The translations under genes were made by a program, and so were the position numbers. 64,000 nucleotides of DNA, taken from Diplocarpon mali (lineage: Eukaryota > Ascomycota > Leotiomycetes > Helotiales > Drepanopezizaceae). Below are positions 1-11,639 of the stretch, piece by piece (the first letter of the stretch is position 1; each line of letters opens with the position of its first letter). The stretch is from NCBI GenBank assembly GCA_024741835.1, contig JAENRP010000068.1:1-64000 (forward strand), given 5' to 3'. The notes below the pieces were generated by a model that searched no databases, was not told where the DNA came from, and worked only from the letters and a program-made list of their open reading frames with translations.

Positions 1-405
1 AAAACCCTCTCTCCTCTTCCCTACCTTTACAACTTTAAGTACTAACTCTACTTGCACTTATTATTCTTACAAATAGGGATTGGTATTCTCAACCTGCAAA
101 AGTCTTATATTCTTTGCTAATAGTAGCGGGAGCCGCTACTTAAGTTGGTTAAGGCATATATAAAGACCTGGAAGTGGAAGATCTTATAATATAGGTCATA
201 TAGTTAAATAAGGACTAAGAAAGGGGTATATATAGGACTACTATTATACTTAGAGATAGCGCGCAATGCCAACTACCTATTTTACCCCTAACGAGTGATT
301 TGTCCTAGTTCTGTCTTTAGAGAGCCCGCTTATGGTGCTTCCTCCCTCTTTGTCTTTGGTCTTTACGTAGGCCTATTCTTGTGTTGTCTCCCCTCAGTTT
401 TATAA
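1..405. other. unassigned sequence at left edge
   Basis: This stretch lies where Gy1-A should continue into its reverse transcriptase (minus strand), but it does not match the corresponding part of Gy1-B (from about 47795). Similarity to Gy1-B stops near 403-406. It is either part of another insertion that runs off the left edge or the product of a deletion. It holds a hairpin at 122-140 (8-bp arms AGTAGCGG/CCGCTACT, 3-base loop). It keeps more CpA and CpG than its neighbours. I see no convincing reading frame. Confidence 0.5.
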
Positions 406-1482
406 TAAGGCCTTCTTTATATAGTTCAGATCTCTTTTTAAGTCTTTAAAGAAACTGCTATTCTTAAGTCTATAAAAGGCCACTTATAAGCTAGGATTAG
501 GAGTGAGATTCGAGTTCTTAGTTTTCACTCGCAAGCTAGGATTAAGAGTAAGATTCGAGTTCTTAGTTTTCACTTGCAAGCTAGGACTAAGAGTGAAATT
601 CGAGGCATTATCGCTTGCTAGTACTAAGAGCTAGGCTTAGGCCATTCTCAGGTCTTCGTCCTTAGCGTCTATTATAGCTGCTTAACGATCGATATCTTAC
701 TAGGCTATTAAGGGTTTCATTAGCTATAAAAGATCGATTAATATGCATTAATTAAAGTAGGAAATAATAAGTATATCCTTAAGCTAAAAGATACTATTTT
801 TTCCTTTTCTATAGGATTATTTAAGGTTATAATACTTTAGGAACTTCTTGCTAATTAAAACGTCGGTTGCTCTTAAGCTTATAATTAAGAAAGGGAAGTT
901 TATTTATCGCCTATCGATTATAAGGGTAAGTAAGATAGCAAATCGAATGGTTTCTCCCTTAAGGCTATTATAGCTAATAGGTATAATCGGTTTAAGCAGT
1001 TTAATAAACTTTACCCTAAGTCTTTAAAAGAGCTAGTATACTAGAGACGTCTTAATAATACCGAAAATATTAGCTCTACTATTAATATAAGCAACTATTT
1101 TAATAAATGATCTATTTTAAGCTAGTTCTATAGGAACTAAGAACTAGCGGCCGCCTATTAATAGGTAAGAATCAAAATCTAAGTCTTTTTATAAATTATA
1201 ACCTATGCTATAGTAGGAGTTTTTACCATAGCTTAGCAGTTTTTTAATAATAGGTCGTTTTCTATCTCAACTTTAGCTATTATAAACTCGCCTTACTTCT
1301 TTAGCTTAAGGCAGTCCGTTGCATAGTAACTGAGGGCTTTGCAATTATAGTAAAGACTAGACGACAGCTTTAGGCTAGTAGACCTTTCTTAATAGGTCGC
1401 TAGCAAAGGAGAATAAGTGCAGGGAGCTAAGGAGGTAGCTATAGCTATAAGTCTCTATAATTCCCTTTTTAATATACTAAAG
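406..1482 (-). pseudogene. Gy1-A gag C-terminus and protease (decayed)
   Basis: This is the reverse complement of Gy1-B 46711-47795. A CCHC zinc knuckle can be read at about 1305-1350 with the histidine and first cysteine changed to tyrosine, which fits C-to-T/G-to-A mutation. Further along is the protease region, whose expected aspartic motif I-D-S-G-A appears as I-N-S-R-A (about 1070-1090). Three in-frame 45-bp repeats follow at 482-594. Many in-frame stops; not functional. Family assignment rests on colinearity with Gy1-B, which carries the full gypsy pol. Confidence 0.75.
482..594 (-). repeat. 45-bp tandem repeat, three units, each with the 23-bp palindrome
   Basis: Palindrome copies lie at 482-504, 527-549 and 572-594, spaced exactly 45 bp (15 codons). 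On the minus strand each unit encodes a variant of T-P-S-P-G-L-R-V followed by K-T-E-N-S-N. The same three units are at 47609-47721 in Gy1-B. Confidence 0.85.
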
Positions 1483-1782
1483 TATAGGTTCTATACCAGT
1501 AATCGATATTCACATAAATATAGTTAAGTACTTATTATTAAAAAGAATCTATTATAAATATCTTCCTATCTTTATATAACTAAGATAGTACCTTTATACC
1601 TTTAAATGTCCTCCCTCCTATAGTCCCTCCTAGCTATATATAAATATCCTTCTAAAGTCCTTTGGTTAAACAGCCGTCTGAAATACATACGAAACCCCTT
1701 ATATCGCATATAGTACAGCTATATAAGATAACCCTAGGAATAAGGATAGCTTGCCTTTTATATAGGAATCTATATACTAATA
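1483..1782 (-). repeat. Co1-A 3' LTR
   Basis: 300 bp, preceded by target duplication TAAAG. It matches the other seven Co1 LTRs in the window. Confidence 0.9.
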
Positions 1783-2331
1783 CTAGTAGTACTTTCTTTT
1801 GAAAAGACCTTTTCAACTTGCATAAGGAAGTACATAGAATAGGTATATAAAGGAAGCAGATTAGTAGCAAATAATCAAATAGTAATAAAGAATAAAATAG
1901 TAAAGATAAATAGCTTAATAGCAAAGGCAAATGTAATAAATGATAAGGATAATATATATATAAAGTAAAATAGCAAAGATAAAGGCAAATAGCAAAGATA
2001 AAATAGCAAAGAGGGAAAGGAAAGGTATCTAAGTAATAGAAGCAATCTAAGGTCTTTATTTAAGCCTTATAGTAGTGCGATTATAATCCAGTTGCGTTCT
2101 AATAGGTTTGAGACTCTTTATTAAAGAGTTATCCAAAGTTGTAATCCACTATAGCTATAAATTATAATAATCTATAAAAGGGAAAAAGAGGGGCCTTTAA
2201 AAAGGTATATATATCAAGCTTCCCTCCTCCTTTAATCTCTCAGCTCTAACTCCCACTTCTTATAAGTAGGTCGATTCCCCCTCTTGCTTCTAAGTTAATT
2301 AACCCTATAGTAGATCTTATCTCATATTATC
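1783..2331 (-). other. Co1-A 3' non-coding region, A-rich on plus strand
   Basis: Between the 3' LTR and the antisense frame. The plus strand is built of loose repeats of TAGCAAAGATAAA at about 1860-2010, then unique sequence. A hairpin with arms CCCACTTCTTATAAGTAGG-like (CACTTCT...AAGTAGG) lies near 2252-2272. The polypurine tract for plus-strand priming should be just inside the LTR (AAAAGAAAG on the minus strand, about 1786-1796). No sense gene seen. Confidence 0.6.
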
Positions 2332-2393
2332 CTATTAATACTATTATTATTAGTAAGTGCTCTAATTATTAGCCGATCCCTTTTAATATATAC
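2332..2393 (-). other. 62-bp putative intron in Co1-A 3' region
   Basis: Read on the minus strand it starts GTATATATT and ends TATTAATAG, with a branch-like TTACTAATAA about 18 bases before the end. The same 62 bp is present in Co1-C and Co1-D and exactly absent in Co1-B (junction 4026/4027). Confidence 0.55.
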
Positions 2394-3178
2394 CTCGCTG
2401 ACTTAGATAGTGCTTAAATGCAATCCCAAGGACCTGCCTAAGGCCTTTCAGGTATTATATATATATTATATATAAGTGATATTAAGAAAGGAGGCTAGTA
2501 AGAACAATACCAGCTATATATGCATATTTAATACTCTCACTTTTAAGAAGTATGACTACTATATTACGCAGTAGGCAAAGTATATCCTAATAAGTACCTT
2601 TTAATATCCTCTTACTTTAATAACCTTTAATAGATATCTATTTTAAATACCTATTTAAGCTTAAGATAAGTACATTATCCTTTAAGATACTTAAGTTAGT
2701 AGTAATATTAAAGCGATTTAAAAGGCGGCCTAAATCTTATCTAAGGAGACTTAGATATAAATCTCTATAGTCCTAAAGACTTAGGATACTCTTTAGCTAG
2801 CCTAGCTAAATAAAGCTTATGCTCTCTACTATAGTATCAACTTTGCGAATACCTAGCAAGCTATATATACCTTTGAATCTATCTAATATTAATAATTGAC
2901 TATTTGTAAGATCTATTACGCGCTATCTAAGGCGGTAATACTACCCTTAGGCGTCTTAAGACTTAAGGCGCTAAAGTGCTCAGCGCCCTCTAATATATAA
3001 AGGGGTTATTTAACTCAGCTAAGGGCCATTCTTAGGCTCCCTTTAATAATATCTACTACTAAAAAGGCAAAGGCAGATAGGTGCCTTCTAAGGGCTCTCT
3101 AAAGGGTAGGGATCTGGATCTTAGTGACTTAGATAAGCCGAATCTAAAAGAGATCGCGGCCGCTTTTACTTAAGTGCA
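2394..3178 (+). pseudogene. Co1-A antisense reading frame, first part
   Basis: Runs opposite to pol. Reading TAA, TAG and TGA as mutated Gln, Arg or Trp codons gives protein-like segments rich in GNN codons, for example L-E-C-N-P-E-D-L-P-K-A-F near 2420-2450 and R-D-L-D-L-N-D-L-D near 3110-3140. The frame shifts at least twice, so the ORF is broken by more than point mutation. It is cut at 3178 by Co1-B and continues at 11187. No family recognised. The same ORF is in all four Co1 copies. Confidence 0.5.
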
Positions 3179-3477
3179 TATAGGTTCTATACTAGTAATC
3201 GATATTCATATGAATATAGTTAAGTACTTATTATTAAAAAGAATCTATTATAATATCTGTCTATCTCTATATAACTGAGATAGTACCTTTATACCTTTGA
3301 ATGTCCTCCCTCCTATAGTCCCTCTTAGCTATATATAAATATCCTTCCAAGGTCCTCCAGCTGAATAGCCGTTTGAAATACATATGAAACCCCTTATATC
3401 GCATATAGTATAGCTATATAGGATAACCCTAGGAATAAGGATAGCTTACCTCTTATATAAGAATCTATATACTAATA
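3179..3477 (-). repeat. Co1-B 3' LTR
   Basis: 299 bp, TATAGG...ACTAATA; matches 10888-11186. Confidence 0.92.
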
Positions 3478-4026
3478 CTAATAGTACTTTCTTTTAAAAA
3501 GACCTTTTCAACTTGCATAAGGAAGTACGCAGAATAGGTATATAAAGGAGGCAGATTAGTAGCAAATAATCAAATAGCAATAAAGAATAAAATAGCAAAG
3601 ACAAATAGCTTAATAGCAAAAGCAGATATAATAGGTAATAAGGATAGTATATATATAAAGTAGAATAGCAAAGATAAAGGCAAATAGCAAAGATAAAATA
3701 GCAAAGAGGGAAAGGAAAGGTATTTAAGTAATAGAAGCAATCTAAGGTCTTTATTTAAGCCTTATAGTAGTGCGATTATAGTCCGATTGCGTTCTAGTAA
3801 GTTCGAGACTCTTTATTAAAGAGTCATCCGAAGTTATAATCCACTATGGCTATGAATTATAATAATCTATAGAAGGGAAAAAGAGGGGCCTTTAAGAAGG
3901 TATATATATCAAGCTTCCCTTTTCCCTTAATCTCTCAACTCCAACTCCCACTTCTCATAAGTAGGTCGATTCCCCCTTTTGCTTCTGAGTTGATTAACCC
4001 TATAGTAGATCTCATCTTATATCATC
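3478..4026 (-). other. Co1-B 3' non-coding region
   Basis: A-rich TAGCAAAGA-type repeats at about 3570-3710 on the plus strand, then unique sequence and the CACTTCT...AAGTAGG hairpin at about 3948-3967. The bases next to the LTR (minus strand AAAAGAAAG) are a plausible polypurine tract. This is where a promoter for the antisense ORF would have to lie, but I see no decisive signal. Confidence 0.55.
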
Positions 4027-5045
4027 CTTGCTAACTTAGATAGTACTCAAATATAATCCCAAAGACCTGCCTAAGGCCTTTCAGGTGCTATGCGTATATT
4101 ATATATAAGTGATATTAAGAAAGGAGGCTAGTAAGAATAATACCAGCTATATATATGCATTTAATACTCTTACTTTTAAGAAGTATGACTACTGTATTGC
4201 GCAATAGGTAAAGTATATCCTAATAAGTGCCCTTTGATATCCTCTTACCCTAATAACCTTTAATAGATATCTATTTTAAATACCTATTTAAGCTTAAGAT
4301 AAATATATTATCCTTTAAGATGCTTAAGTTAGCAGTAATATTAAAGCGATTTAAAAAGCGGCTTAAATCCTATCTAAGGAGATTTAGATATAAATCTTTA
4401 TAATCCTAAAGACTTAGGATACTCTTTAGCTAGCCTAGCTAAATAAAGCTTATACTCTTTACTATAGTATCAACCTTGCGAATACTTAATAAGCTATATA
4501 TACCTTTAAATCTATCTAATATTAATAACTGATTATTTGCAAGATCTATTGCGCGCTATCTAAAGCGGTAATACTGCCCTTAGGCGTCTTAAGACTTAAG
4601 GCGCTAAGGTGCTTAGCGCCCTCTAATATATAAAAGGGTTATTTAACTTAGCTAAGGGCCGTTCTTAAGCTCCCTTTAATAATATCTACTGCTAAAAAGG
4701 CAAAGGCAGATAGGTGCCTTTTAAGGGCTCTTTAAAGGGTAGGGATCTGGATCTTAATAACTTAAATGAGCTGAATCTAAAGGAGATCGCAGCTGCTCTT
4801 ACTTAAGTATAAGCTTAAGAGAAGCGGGCCAACTTGGCTGCTGCTTTAGGTAGTAAGGCTTTTAAGCCTTAGGGGTTTAAGGATCTATGCCTTAGAAATC
4901 CTAGTGCTTAGGATAAGTGCTTATTAAAGGTGGAATTATTAATAGATCATTATCTTTAGCAATATAATAATTGCTACTTTACTATAACCTCCTTCTTTAA
5001 TACTACTTAAGTGATAAAAAAAATGCAAGTATGCGCAAGTAAGTA
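4027..5045 (+). pseudogene. Co1-B antisense reading frame
   Basis: It starts directly after the missing intron and runs toward the end of pol, so the two frames converge. The last third (about 4740-4975) is the most protein-like: D-L-N-D-L-D/N-E-L-N-L-K-E-I-A-A-A-L, then E-K-R-A-N-L-A-A-A, ending near L-L-I-D-H-Y-L-Q-Q-Y-N and a TAA at about 5045. Upstream blocks (about 4150-4530 and 4027-4140) need different frames. There are numerous mutation-type stops. Function unknown; no signal peptide or membrane segment evident. It could be a captured gene or an accessory ORF of the element. Confidence 0.5.
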
Positions 5046-5053
5046 AGAAAAGA

Positions 5054-5160
5054 TAAAAAGAAGGTAGTAATAGCAAGTATAGGAATATAGTAAAAGAAGA
5101 TAAAAAAAAGAAGGTAGTAATAGCAAGTATAGGAATATATCTTGCAATAAAATAAAAAAA
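5054..5160. repeat. short tandem repeat between antisense ORF and pol, two units in Co1-B
   Basis: The core GATAAAAAGAAGGTAGTAATA then GCAAGTATAGG occurs twice. Copy number differs between elements: three in Co1-A, two in B and C, one in D. Confidence 0.7.
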
Positions 5161-5229
5161 TAAATAAAAAAATTACCAATAGCTTATAATTAAAAATATC
5201 AGATATTATTAATCTAAGACCTTTTCAAG

Positions 5230-8200
5230 TCTAGTTATACCCTAATAAGCCTTTGTACCTATCCCTCCTTCCTAATAGTTATCAAATTAGTATCTACCAG
5301 TTGCTAAAGGGCCTGATTTAAATTGGCTTTTATTATAGCATCGGCGGGGTTGCTAGCTCTATCGATCTAATATATCTTTATAAGCTCCCTATTCTTATAC
5401 AATTGTCAAATAGCCATTATATTAATTATTAATTACTTCTCCTTTATAGTGCCTAATTTGATAATATACTTATATAAGGAGAGGGAATCTATATATATAA
5501 TAGTAAGGAGGCGGGGTAGACTTAGCTTAGCTATTACTATATCAATTATTATAGTTATAAAAACCAGTATATTAATACCTGCTACTATAGCGTATAGTTC
5601 GGAGGCTAATATAGCTTTTATTACTCTATTATACTTCGTCGAGCTATAGTATAGAATATTGCCTTTTAAAGTAAACTGCGATTCTCCTTCCTCTTTAGTA
5701 GCTAGTATAATAATATAGCCGATCTGCGAGCTTAAATCCTTATTATTAGCAAAAGATCTATTAATAAATGCAAATAGCTTAGCGTTTTGCAAATTGATAA
5801 TAAGGTAGGTTAGGCCTCTTTTAGGGTTGTTTTAGATCTAATTGAGTTGCTTATTCAGATTCTCTATATTTTAAACTATTAGATCTTAGTATTAGGCTAT
5901 AGCTAATAAATTAAAGGAAGCTTTTAGCTAGTAGATTATAGCTAAATAAGCTCCTCTTGCTCTTTACTTTAGGTATTATTACTTATAGCCCTTTTGAAAA
6001 GTATTGACTAATTCCAGCCTTTAGCCCTAGCCCTTTTATCGCATATATATTATATCCTCTTCTTAGGAAATAATATACTTATTAAAAGCTAGTGATTCAA
6101 TGCTCAATAGGTATTATATTAGCTTTATAAGGAATCCTACCCTTTTGATCTTATCTTCCTCCTTTTTTAAGAAGTCTGCTTCTTTAAGTATTAAAGTATT
6201 ATCTATTTGTATTCCTATTATATTAAAAAAGGGAGAAGTACTTAAGGTTAATAATAGATAGGGGTTATAAGTTGAGTTAGCTATATTAAGATTGCTGCAA
6301 TAGTACTTATAATAGGTGCTAAACTAGTGATTTCCTAATTCGGGAATACTATAAAGCAGCAGTACTACTTTAAAGACTATACCTATAGGGAATAGCTTAG
6401 CAATATCTTATAAGGGAAATACAAATATATTGCGTAATAGCTTTAAAGCTGCCTAGGTATATACTTATATAATATCCTATAGGCTAAGAATGCCCTTCTT
6501 ACCCTATTCTTTAAAGTGTTTTCAAATTAATGCTAAAAGTAATACTAAAAGGCATTAGCTTACTTATTAGATCGTTAGAGATTAGGTGATTATACCTTCC
6601 TCCTTCTTACTAGTATTATTCTAGGCCTATATAACTAAGCGTGATTTCTTAAATAGGTGATCTATCTCCTTCCCCTTTATCTTATCAACTATTCTCAATT
6701 TAAAGATCCTTTTGCCTTTTATAGTAGGGTCATTTTTATTTATTAGTACAAATACCCCTCTATTTATCAGCCTTTAGTACTCCTTTAGGCGAGATTGCTA
6801 GAAAGGGCGCTTAAGAGTGGTAATCTTGCCTTTTGCCTATAGCTTCTATAATAGTTCTTAGTCTCTATTCTCCTTCTCTATTAGGAATACCTTTAATTTA
6901 GCTATATATAGCTTATCGTCTACTTTAAAGGATATCTATATCTTAGTATTATAGTTATTATCAATTATAAGAAGGCTAGAAATAGGCTTAATAAAGGGAA
7001 CCTCTACTCTTAGCGATTGCTTGCAACTATTAAGTTGCGGCTTAGCTAAGTAAGAGGGCTCTACTTCTTTATTAATATTAATTGCATTCTACTCCCTTTT
7101 AATAGTCGTTCGATCCTTAGGTTCAGTTCCTCTAGTTTCCTTTAAGCAGTTTTCTTTATTATCGATTTTGAATAAACGTACGCTTATTAATCTAAAGTGC
7201 CTTATTCTACCGCTAATATCAACTATATAAGTTTCGTTCTCTAAGCCTAGGAACTTAAATAGGCCTATCTATCCTCCCTTCTCCTAATATACTAATACTA
7301 GGTCTTTTAGCCTTAAATTATAGATATAAGTAGTTCTAAGGCTATTCTTTATATCTAAAGTATTATTAACCTTATAAGTAGTATATATTTTCTTAACTTC
7401 CTTTATAGCCTTCTTAATTATTACTACCCTTTATTCTATTAATAGATTTGGTAGATCTAGTTCAATTAGCCTTAGATATGCCTTAAAAACAAGTAGGGTA
7501 GGAATTATCCTATTAGGCCTTATTATATTATTAACTACTTTAATAGCTATTTGCAGCCTCTTATTATCGCTTAATTAGGGATATTCAGCTATTATTATCT
7601 TAAAGGCATATCTTAAAGGGCAATAATACCATTCGACCTTGCTAATAGAGTAGTACGCCTCTATAGGAACTAGTTTAAGGGTTATTCTTATAGATCTTAA
7701 AGAGCTTTTAAACTCTGCTAAGTTGAAGTTAGTACTATAATTATATACTATAAAATCAAGAGGTCTAATATACATATTTAGCTAAGTTAATTTAAGGGCT
7801 TAAAATACTATATCGGCCGAATATGCTCTTATTCCCTTTTATAAGAACTTTGCAGCTCTAAATCCTATTGCTTTATCAACTATATAAAGGGCGTTCCTTT
7901 TATTAAACTAAGTAATATTAATATATATAGTATAATTAAAGTCGATATTATCTTATAGCTTGAATTAGAATCTATAAGGAGCGTTGGTATAAAGTTGATA
8001 ATATTAGCATATTTCCCTTACTTTTGCTATAATACTAGAGTTAATATTATAACTAGCCTAGTTTAAGAGGTGTTTAAGGCGTTTTACTAATAGATGTTTG
8101 AATCTTTTATATAGCCTTCGGATCTCTATTTCTATTAAGTAGCATATATTAATTATACCCTTTGAAGTTATTAGAAGTTGCTCTATTATATTAAGTAGAA

Positions 8201-10514
8201 GCTATAGGTGCCTATATTTTCTAACGATTAAGTATTTCTCTTTGCTAATTATAAGCAAATTGCGTAGATTATTGTATTTAGCTCCTATTTTATCTAATTG
8301 TTATAAGCAGACTAAAAATGGTATATCTGCCTTTATAATTAAGAACTCTATAAAGCCTGCTAGTATTCGAATAGTTATCTTACCAATTGCATTTCGCAAG
8401 CCTGCCCTAAAGGTAATTTTATACTTTTTAGCACTAAGTAGAGCTAAAACTGCGTCTTATATATTTTATAAGGCTTTGAATTAGTTAATTCTTCTTATAT
8501 TTTTATTTAAGGCGCTTATATCGATTAAGAATCCTTAAAAGAACTGATCCGTCTACTAGGTTATAAAGACCTTAGGGTCTATTTATATTAGTTTATTAAC
8601 CCTTATAATTAAGAGGTATTTAGCCTTTTGCTTTTCAAGCTGGTCAAGTATAGTTCTTAAGTCATACTCCTTCTTAAAAGCTAGGAATACTATAGTAAAG
8701 TTGATATTATTATCCTTAGGGTCACTAATTGCTTAGTCCTCCTTTTCTAAAGACGTTTCCTATTTATCCTTATTAGTCCTATTGCCTTTCAAATATACTC
8801 TATTATCTTCTTATAAGAGATATGCCTTATATATTTTATCTATTAGCTTATACCCTTTAGCTTATTAGCTTACTATATAGTGAGACTTTTAGGCGGCTCT
8901 TTCTTCTTTTAAGTGTTTGCTACTATAGCAGTCCTTTTTTTAGTATATAATATACCTTATATAACTTGGTTTTAATTAGAAGGTTATTCCTCTTTTATTA
9001 CCTTAGGTAAACTTTATCTTTCTATTTAAAAAGTGCATTATAGATTGCCCTTACTCCTTAGCCAAATAATATTAAGGTCTATTAATAGCTGAACTAGGGT
9101 GCTAGGGTTTGGATAGTCCGTCCTAGGCAACTACTCTTGCGTAAGCTTATAAGCTATCTAATAGAGCTAAGAATATTGCTAATAGCTTAAAAAGTGCCAT
9201 TTAAAATAGCCGATTCTTAAAAACACCTTATATAAGTCTATCTCTAATAGATCCATCGTTCCTTATACTAATATATAGGCCTAATTGCAGGTTTTATAGC
9301 TCCTTAATATAGTTCTTAAGTTAGGTTAGGATCAGTTTTCCCCTCTAATAGTCTTCTTATTAAAATAGGTCAAATGTCAGCCGAAACCACCTCCCTAGGA
9401 ATCTGCTACTTCTTTCTTCGGTCTTGTAATTGGCCTAAATGGCCTCTACTAGCTTAGCAAACTTAAAGTTCTTATTTTATAAGTACTAATAATAGTATAT
9501 TAAGGCTAAGTCTTATAATATAGATAGAAAGGCTTTATACTATATGCTTTAATCTACTAAGGCTCTTTAGTATAAATCAGCGAATATATAAAGCTTTTTA
9601 TTAAGGTAATCTTTCCTACTTAAGTACTAAGTCTCTTTAGTATATATCTTACTTAGATTTATAAGGGTTTTAGCCTAATCTAAAGTCAAAGGTTTTATAA
9701 TATACTAAGATAGTTAAGCGTCGCTTTAGTTAAGGTCTAAAAGTGCTCTTAAACCCCTCCTTATAATAAAGGGTAGTAATGATCTATCTTTTAATTAGAT
9801 CGGTAGTATTAGTATTAGATTCGGGATCTTTAAGTATTGCGTAATTAAGGTTTATCCTAATCAGGGTTAATAAGGTATTCTTTTAAGGTTATACTATTCG
9901 GTTGTTTATCTTAAAGTATCCGCTTTATATAGGTTGTCTTATAAAGTATTATTATATCTAGAGTATCCTTGCTAAAGCAAGTCTTAGCATAGTATCTCTT
10001 ATTTAACTATAGTAACCCTTTAAGCAGGTGGCTTGCTTATTTATATAAATTCGGCAAATTCTAAAGTAGACCTTATTCCATATCTTGGAGATTAGACTAT
10101 AACTGAGTTCGGTACTTTTTAAATCTATAATTTAAGCTAGTCTTTTAGCTACTTATTTCCTTCTTAGTATACTATATTGAAAAGTGCTTAGCCGATTGAA
10201 ACGCCCTTCCTTTGCTAAATGTATACTCTATAGTACCGAAGGTCGTCCTTTAGGTATCGTCGAACGTCCTTATCTAGCGATTTAAAGTTGCTAACTATCT
10301 AATCTTAGAACTCCTTTTAAAAGTCTTTAGCAAGGTATAACCCTCTCCTTTTACTATCTTATAATATCTTTTAAAAGTTCTTTATATATTAATCTTTTAA
10401 TCTAAGGGCCTTTTCGCTAAGTTGATCCTCTTAAGGTCTTATATTCCTTTTAAGGTCCTTTAATATCTGGGGTTGCCTTAGATTAAGCGGTATTAATAGT
10501 CTCCCCTTGATTAT
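5230..10514 (-). pseudogene. Co1-B gag-pol polyprotein (decayed)
   Basis: Order from the 5' end (right): gag about 10514-8940, where the ATG seen in Co1-A and D reads ATA; a fungal copia zinc-binding stretch ending K-H-x-K-E-E-R at about 8926-8876; protease with I-D-x-(G/S)-A-like start at about 8570-8290; integrase about 8190-7220; reverse transcriptase about 6570-5870; RNase H 5796-5300, giving a clear open stretch (5433-5792) with F-A-F-I-N-R-S-F-A-N-N-K and S-S-T-K. RNase H ends in an N-P-A-D-A-like block typical of fungal copia elements. Gag-before-integrase-before-RT order establishes Ty1/copia. Dozens of stops; inactive. Confidence 0.85.
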
Positions 10515-10887
10515 TTCCTAATATTATCTAAATATTGCTCTACGCCCTAATAAGGTCCGAAAGAAGTCTAATATAATTGTATTTTACATATTATTATACT
10601 ATTATCTAATTATAATTAAGATACTAATTGCACTTTAGTTTTACCTTAATTATAATATATAATAGAACGCAGGTAGAAGAGGATAGTATCTACCTTTAAA
10701 GTAATAACTCTAGCTTAATTCGCGTACCTTTCGCCTTTTCCCCTTTAGTAGTAACTAATATTACTTTATACGTTTAAGTTAATATTTAAGGTAAGCCAGA
10801 AATACAATCAAGTACTCCTTAAATTAAAAAAGAATTCTTTAGTTTAATAACCTTGCTATCTATAGTAAAGGTACTACTATTGATTAG
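10515..10887 (-). other. Co1-B 5' leader
   Basis: Untranslated sequence between 5' LTR and gag. The bases next to the LTR read CTAATCAATAGTAGTACC on the minus strand; undoing TG-to-TA changes gives a TGGTTAGTAGTAGTACC-like primer site, whose tRNA I cannot name. Confidence 0.5.
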
Positions 10888-11186
10888 TATAGGTTCTATA
10901 CTAGTAATCGATATTTATATAAATATAATTAAGTACTTATTATTAAAAAGAATCTATTATAATATCTATCTATCTTTATATAACTAAGATAGTACCTTTA
11001 TACCTTTAAATATCCTCCCTCCTATAGTCCCTCCTAACTGTATATAAATATCCTTCTAAGGTCCTCTGGCTAAATAGCCGTCCGAAATATATACGAAACC
11101 CCTTATATCGCATATGGTACAGCTATATAGGATGACCCTAGGAACGAGGATAGCTTGCCTCTTACATAGGAATCTGCGTACCAATA
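10888..11186 (-). repeat. Co1-B 5' LTR
   Basis: 299 bp; ends CCAATA directly before the target duplication GTGCG. Confidence 0.92.
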
Positions 11187-11430
11187 GTGCGAGCTTAAGA
11201 GAAACAGGCCAACTTGGCCGCTGCTTCGGATAGTAAGGCTTCTAGGCCTTAAGGGTTTAGGGATCTATGCCCTAGAAATCCTAGTGCTTAGGATAGGTGC
11301 TTATCAAGGGTAGAATTATTAATAGATCATTATCTTTAGTAATATAATAATCGCTGCTTTGCTATAACCTCCTTCTTTAGTACTACTTAAGTGATAAAAA
11401 AAATGCAAGTACGCATAGGTAAGTAAGAAA
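11187..11430 (+). pseudogene. Co1-A antisense reading frame, second part
   Basis: Continues the frame cut at 3178. It is the best preserved C-terminal part of the four copies: R-A-N-L-A-A-A-S-D-S-K-A-S, then R-N-P-S-A and L-S-R-V-E-L-L-I-D-H-Y. Only a few mutation-type stops interrupt it. Confidence 0.5.
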
Positions 11431-11590
11431 AGATAAAAAGAAGGTAGTAATAGCAAGTATAGGAATATAGCAAGAGAAGATAAAAAAAGAAGGTAGTAAT
11501 AGCAAGTACGCGCAGGTAAGTAAGAAAAGATAAAAAGAAGGTAGTAATAGCAAGTATAGGAATATATCTCACAGTAAAATAAAAAAATAA
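11431..11590. repeat. short tandem repeat, three units in Co1-A
   Basis: Three copies of the GATAAAAAGAAGGTAG core, alternating with GCAAGTATAGGAATATAG or GCAAGTACGCGCAGGTAAG spacers. Confidence 0.7.
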
Positions 11591-11639
11591 ATAAAAAAAA
11601 TTACCAATAGCTTGCAATTAAAAATATCAGATATTGTTA

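Larger units (their letters stand above)
3179..11186 (-). mobile_element. Co1-B, complete Ty1/copia element (8,008 bp)
   Basis: Both LTRs are 299 bp (3179-3477, 10888-11186). Flanks GTGCA (3174-3178) and GTGCG (11187-11191) are a 5-bp target duplication with one transition. It is inserted in the antisense ORF of Co1-A. On the minus strand the order is 5' LTR, leader, gag, protease, integrase, reverse transcriptase, RNase H, then a long 3' region with an antisense ORF. It is the only Co1 copy lacking the 62-bp intron-like segment. Confidence 0.92.

Noticed and set aside
482..594. CRISPR array
   Set aside because: The 45-bp spacing is regular, but the spacers are repeats too and the unit is in frame in a gypsy polyprotein.
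1652..1930. Hydrophobic 92-codon frame across the Co1 LTR edge, also at 59500-59772
   Set aside because: Arises from the A/T-rich TAGCAAAGA repeats and LTR; composition only, no protein features.
5449..5649. Open frame on the plus strand opposite the Co1-B RNase H (and equivalents at 11877, 28520 minus, 43188 minus)
   Set aside because: Mirror of the RNase H domain; the sense strand has recognisable motifs, this one none.
8242..8484. 80-codon plus-strand frame in Co1-B (and 14670-14912 in Co1-A)
   Set aside because: Lies opposite protease/integrase coding sequence; shadow frame.
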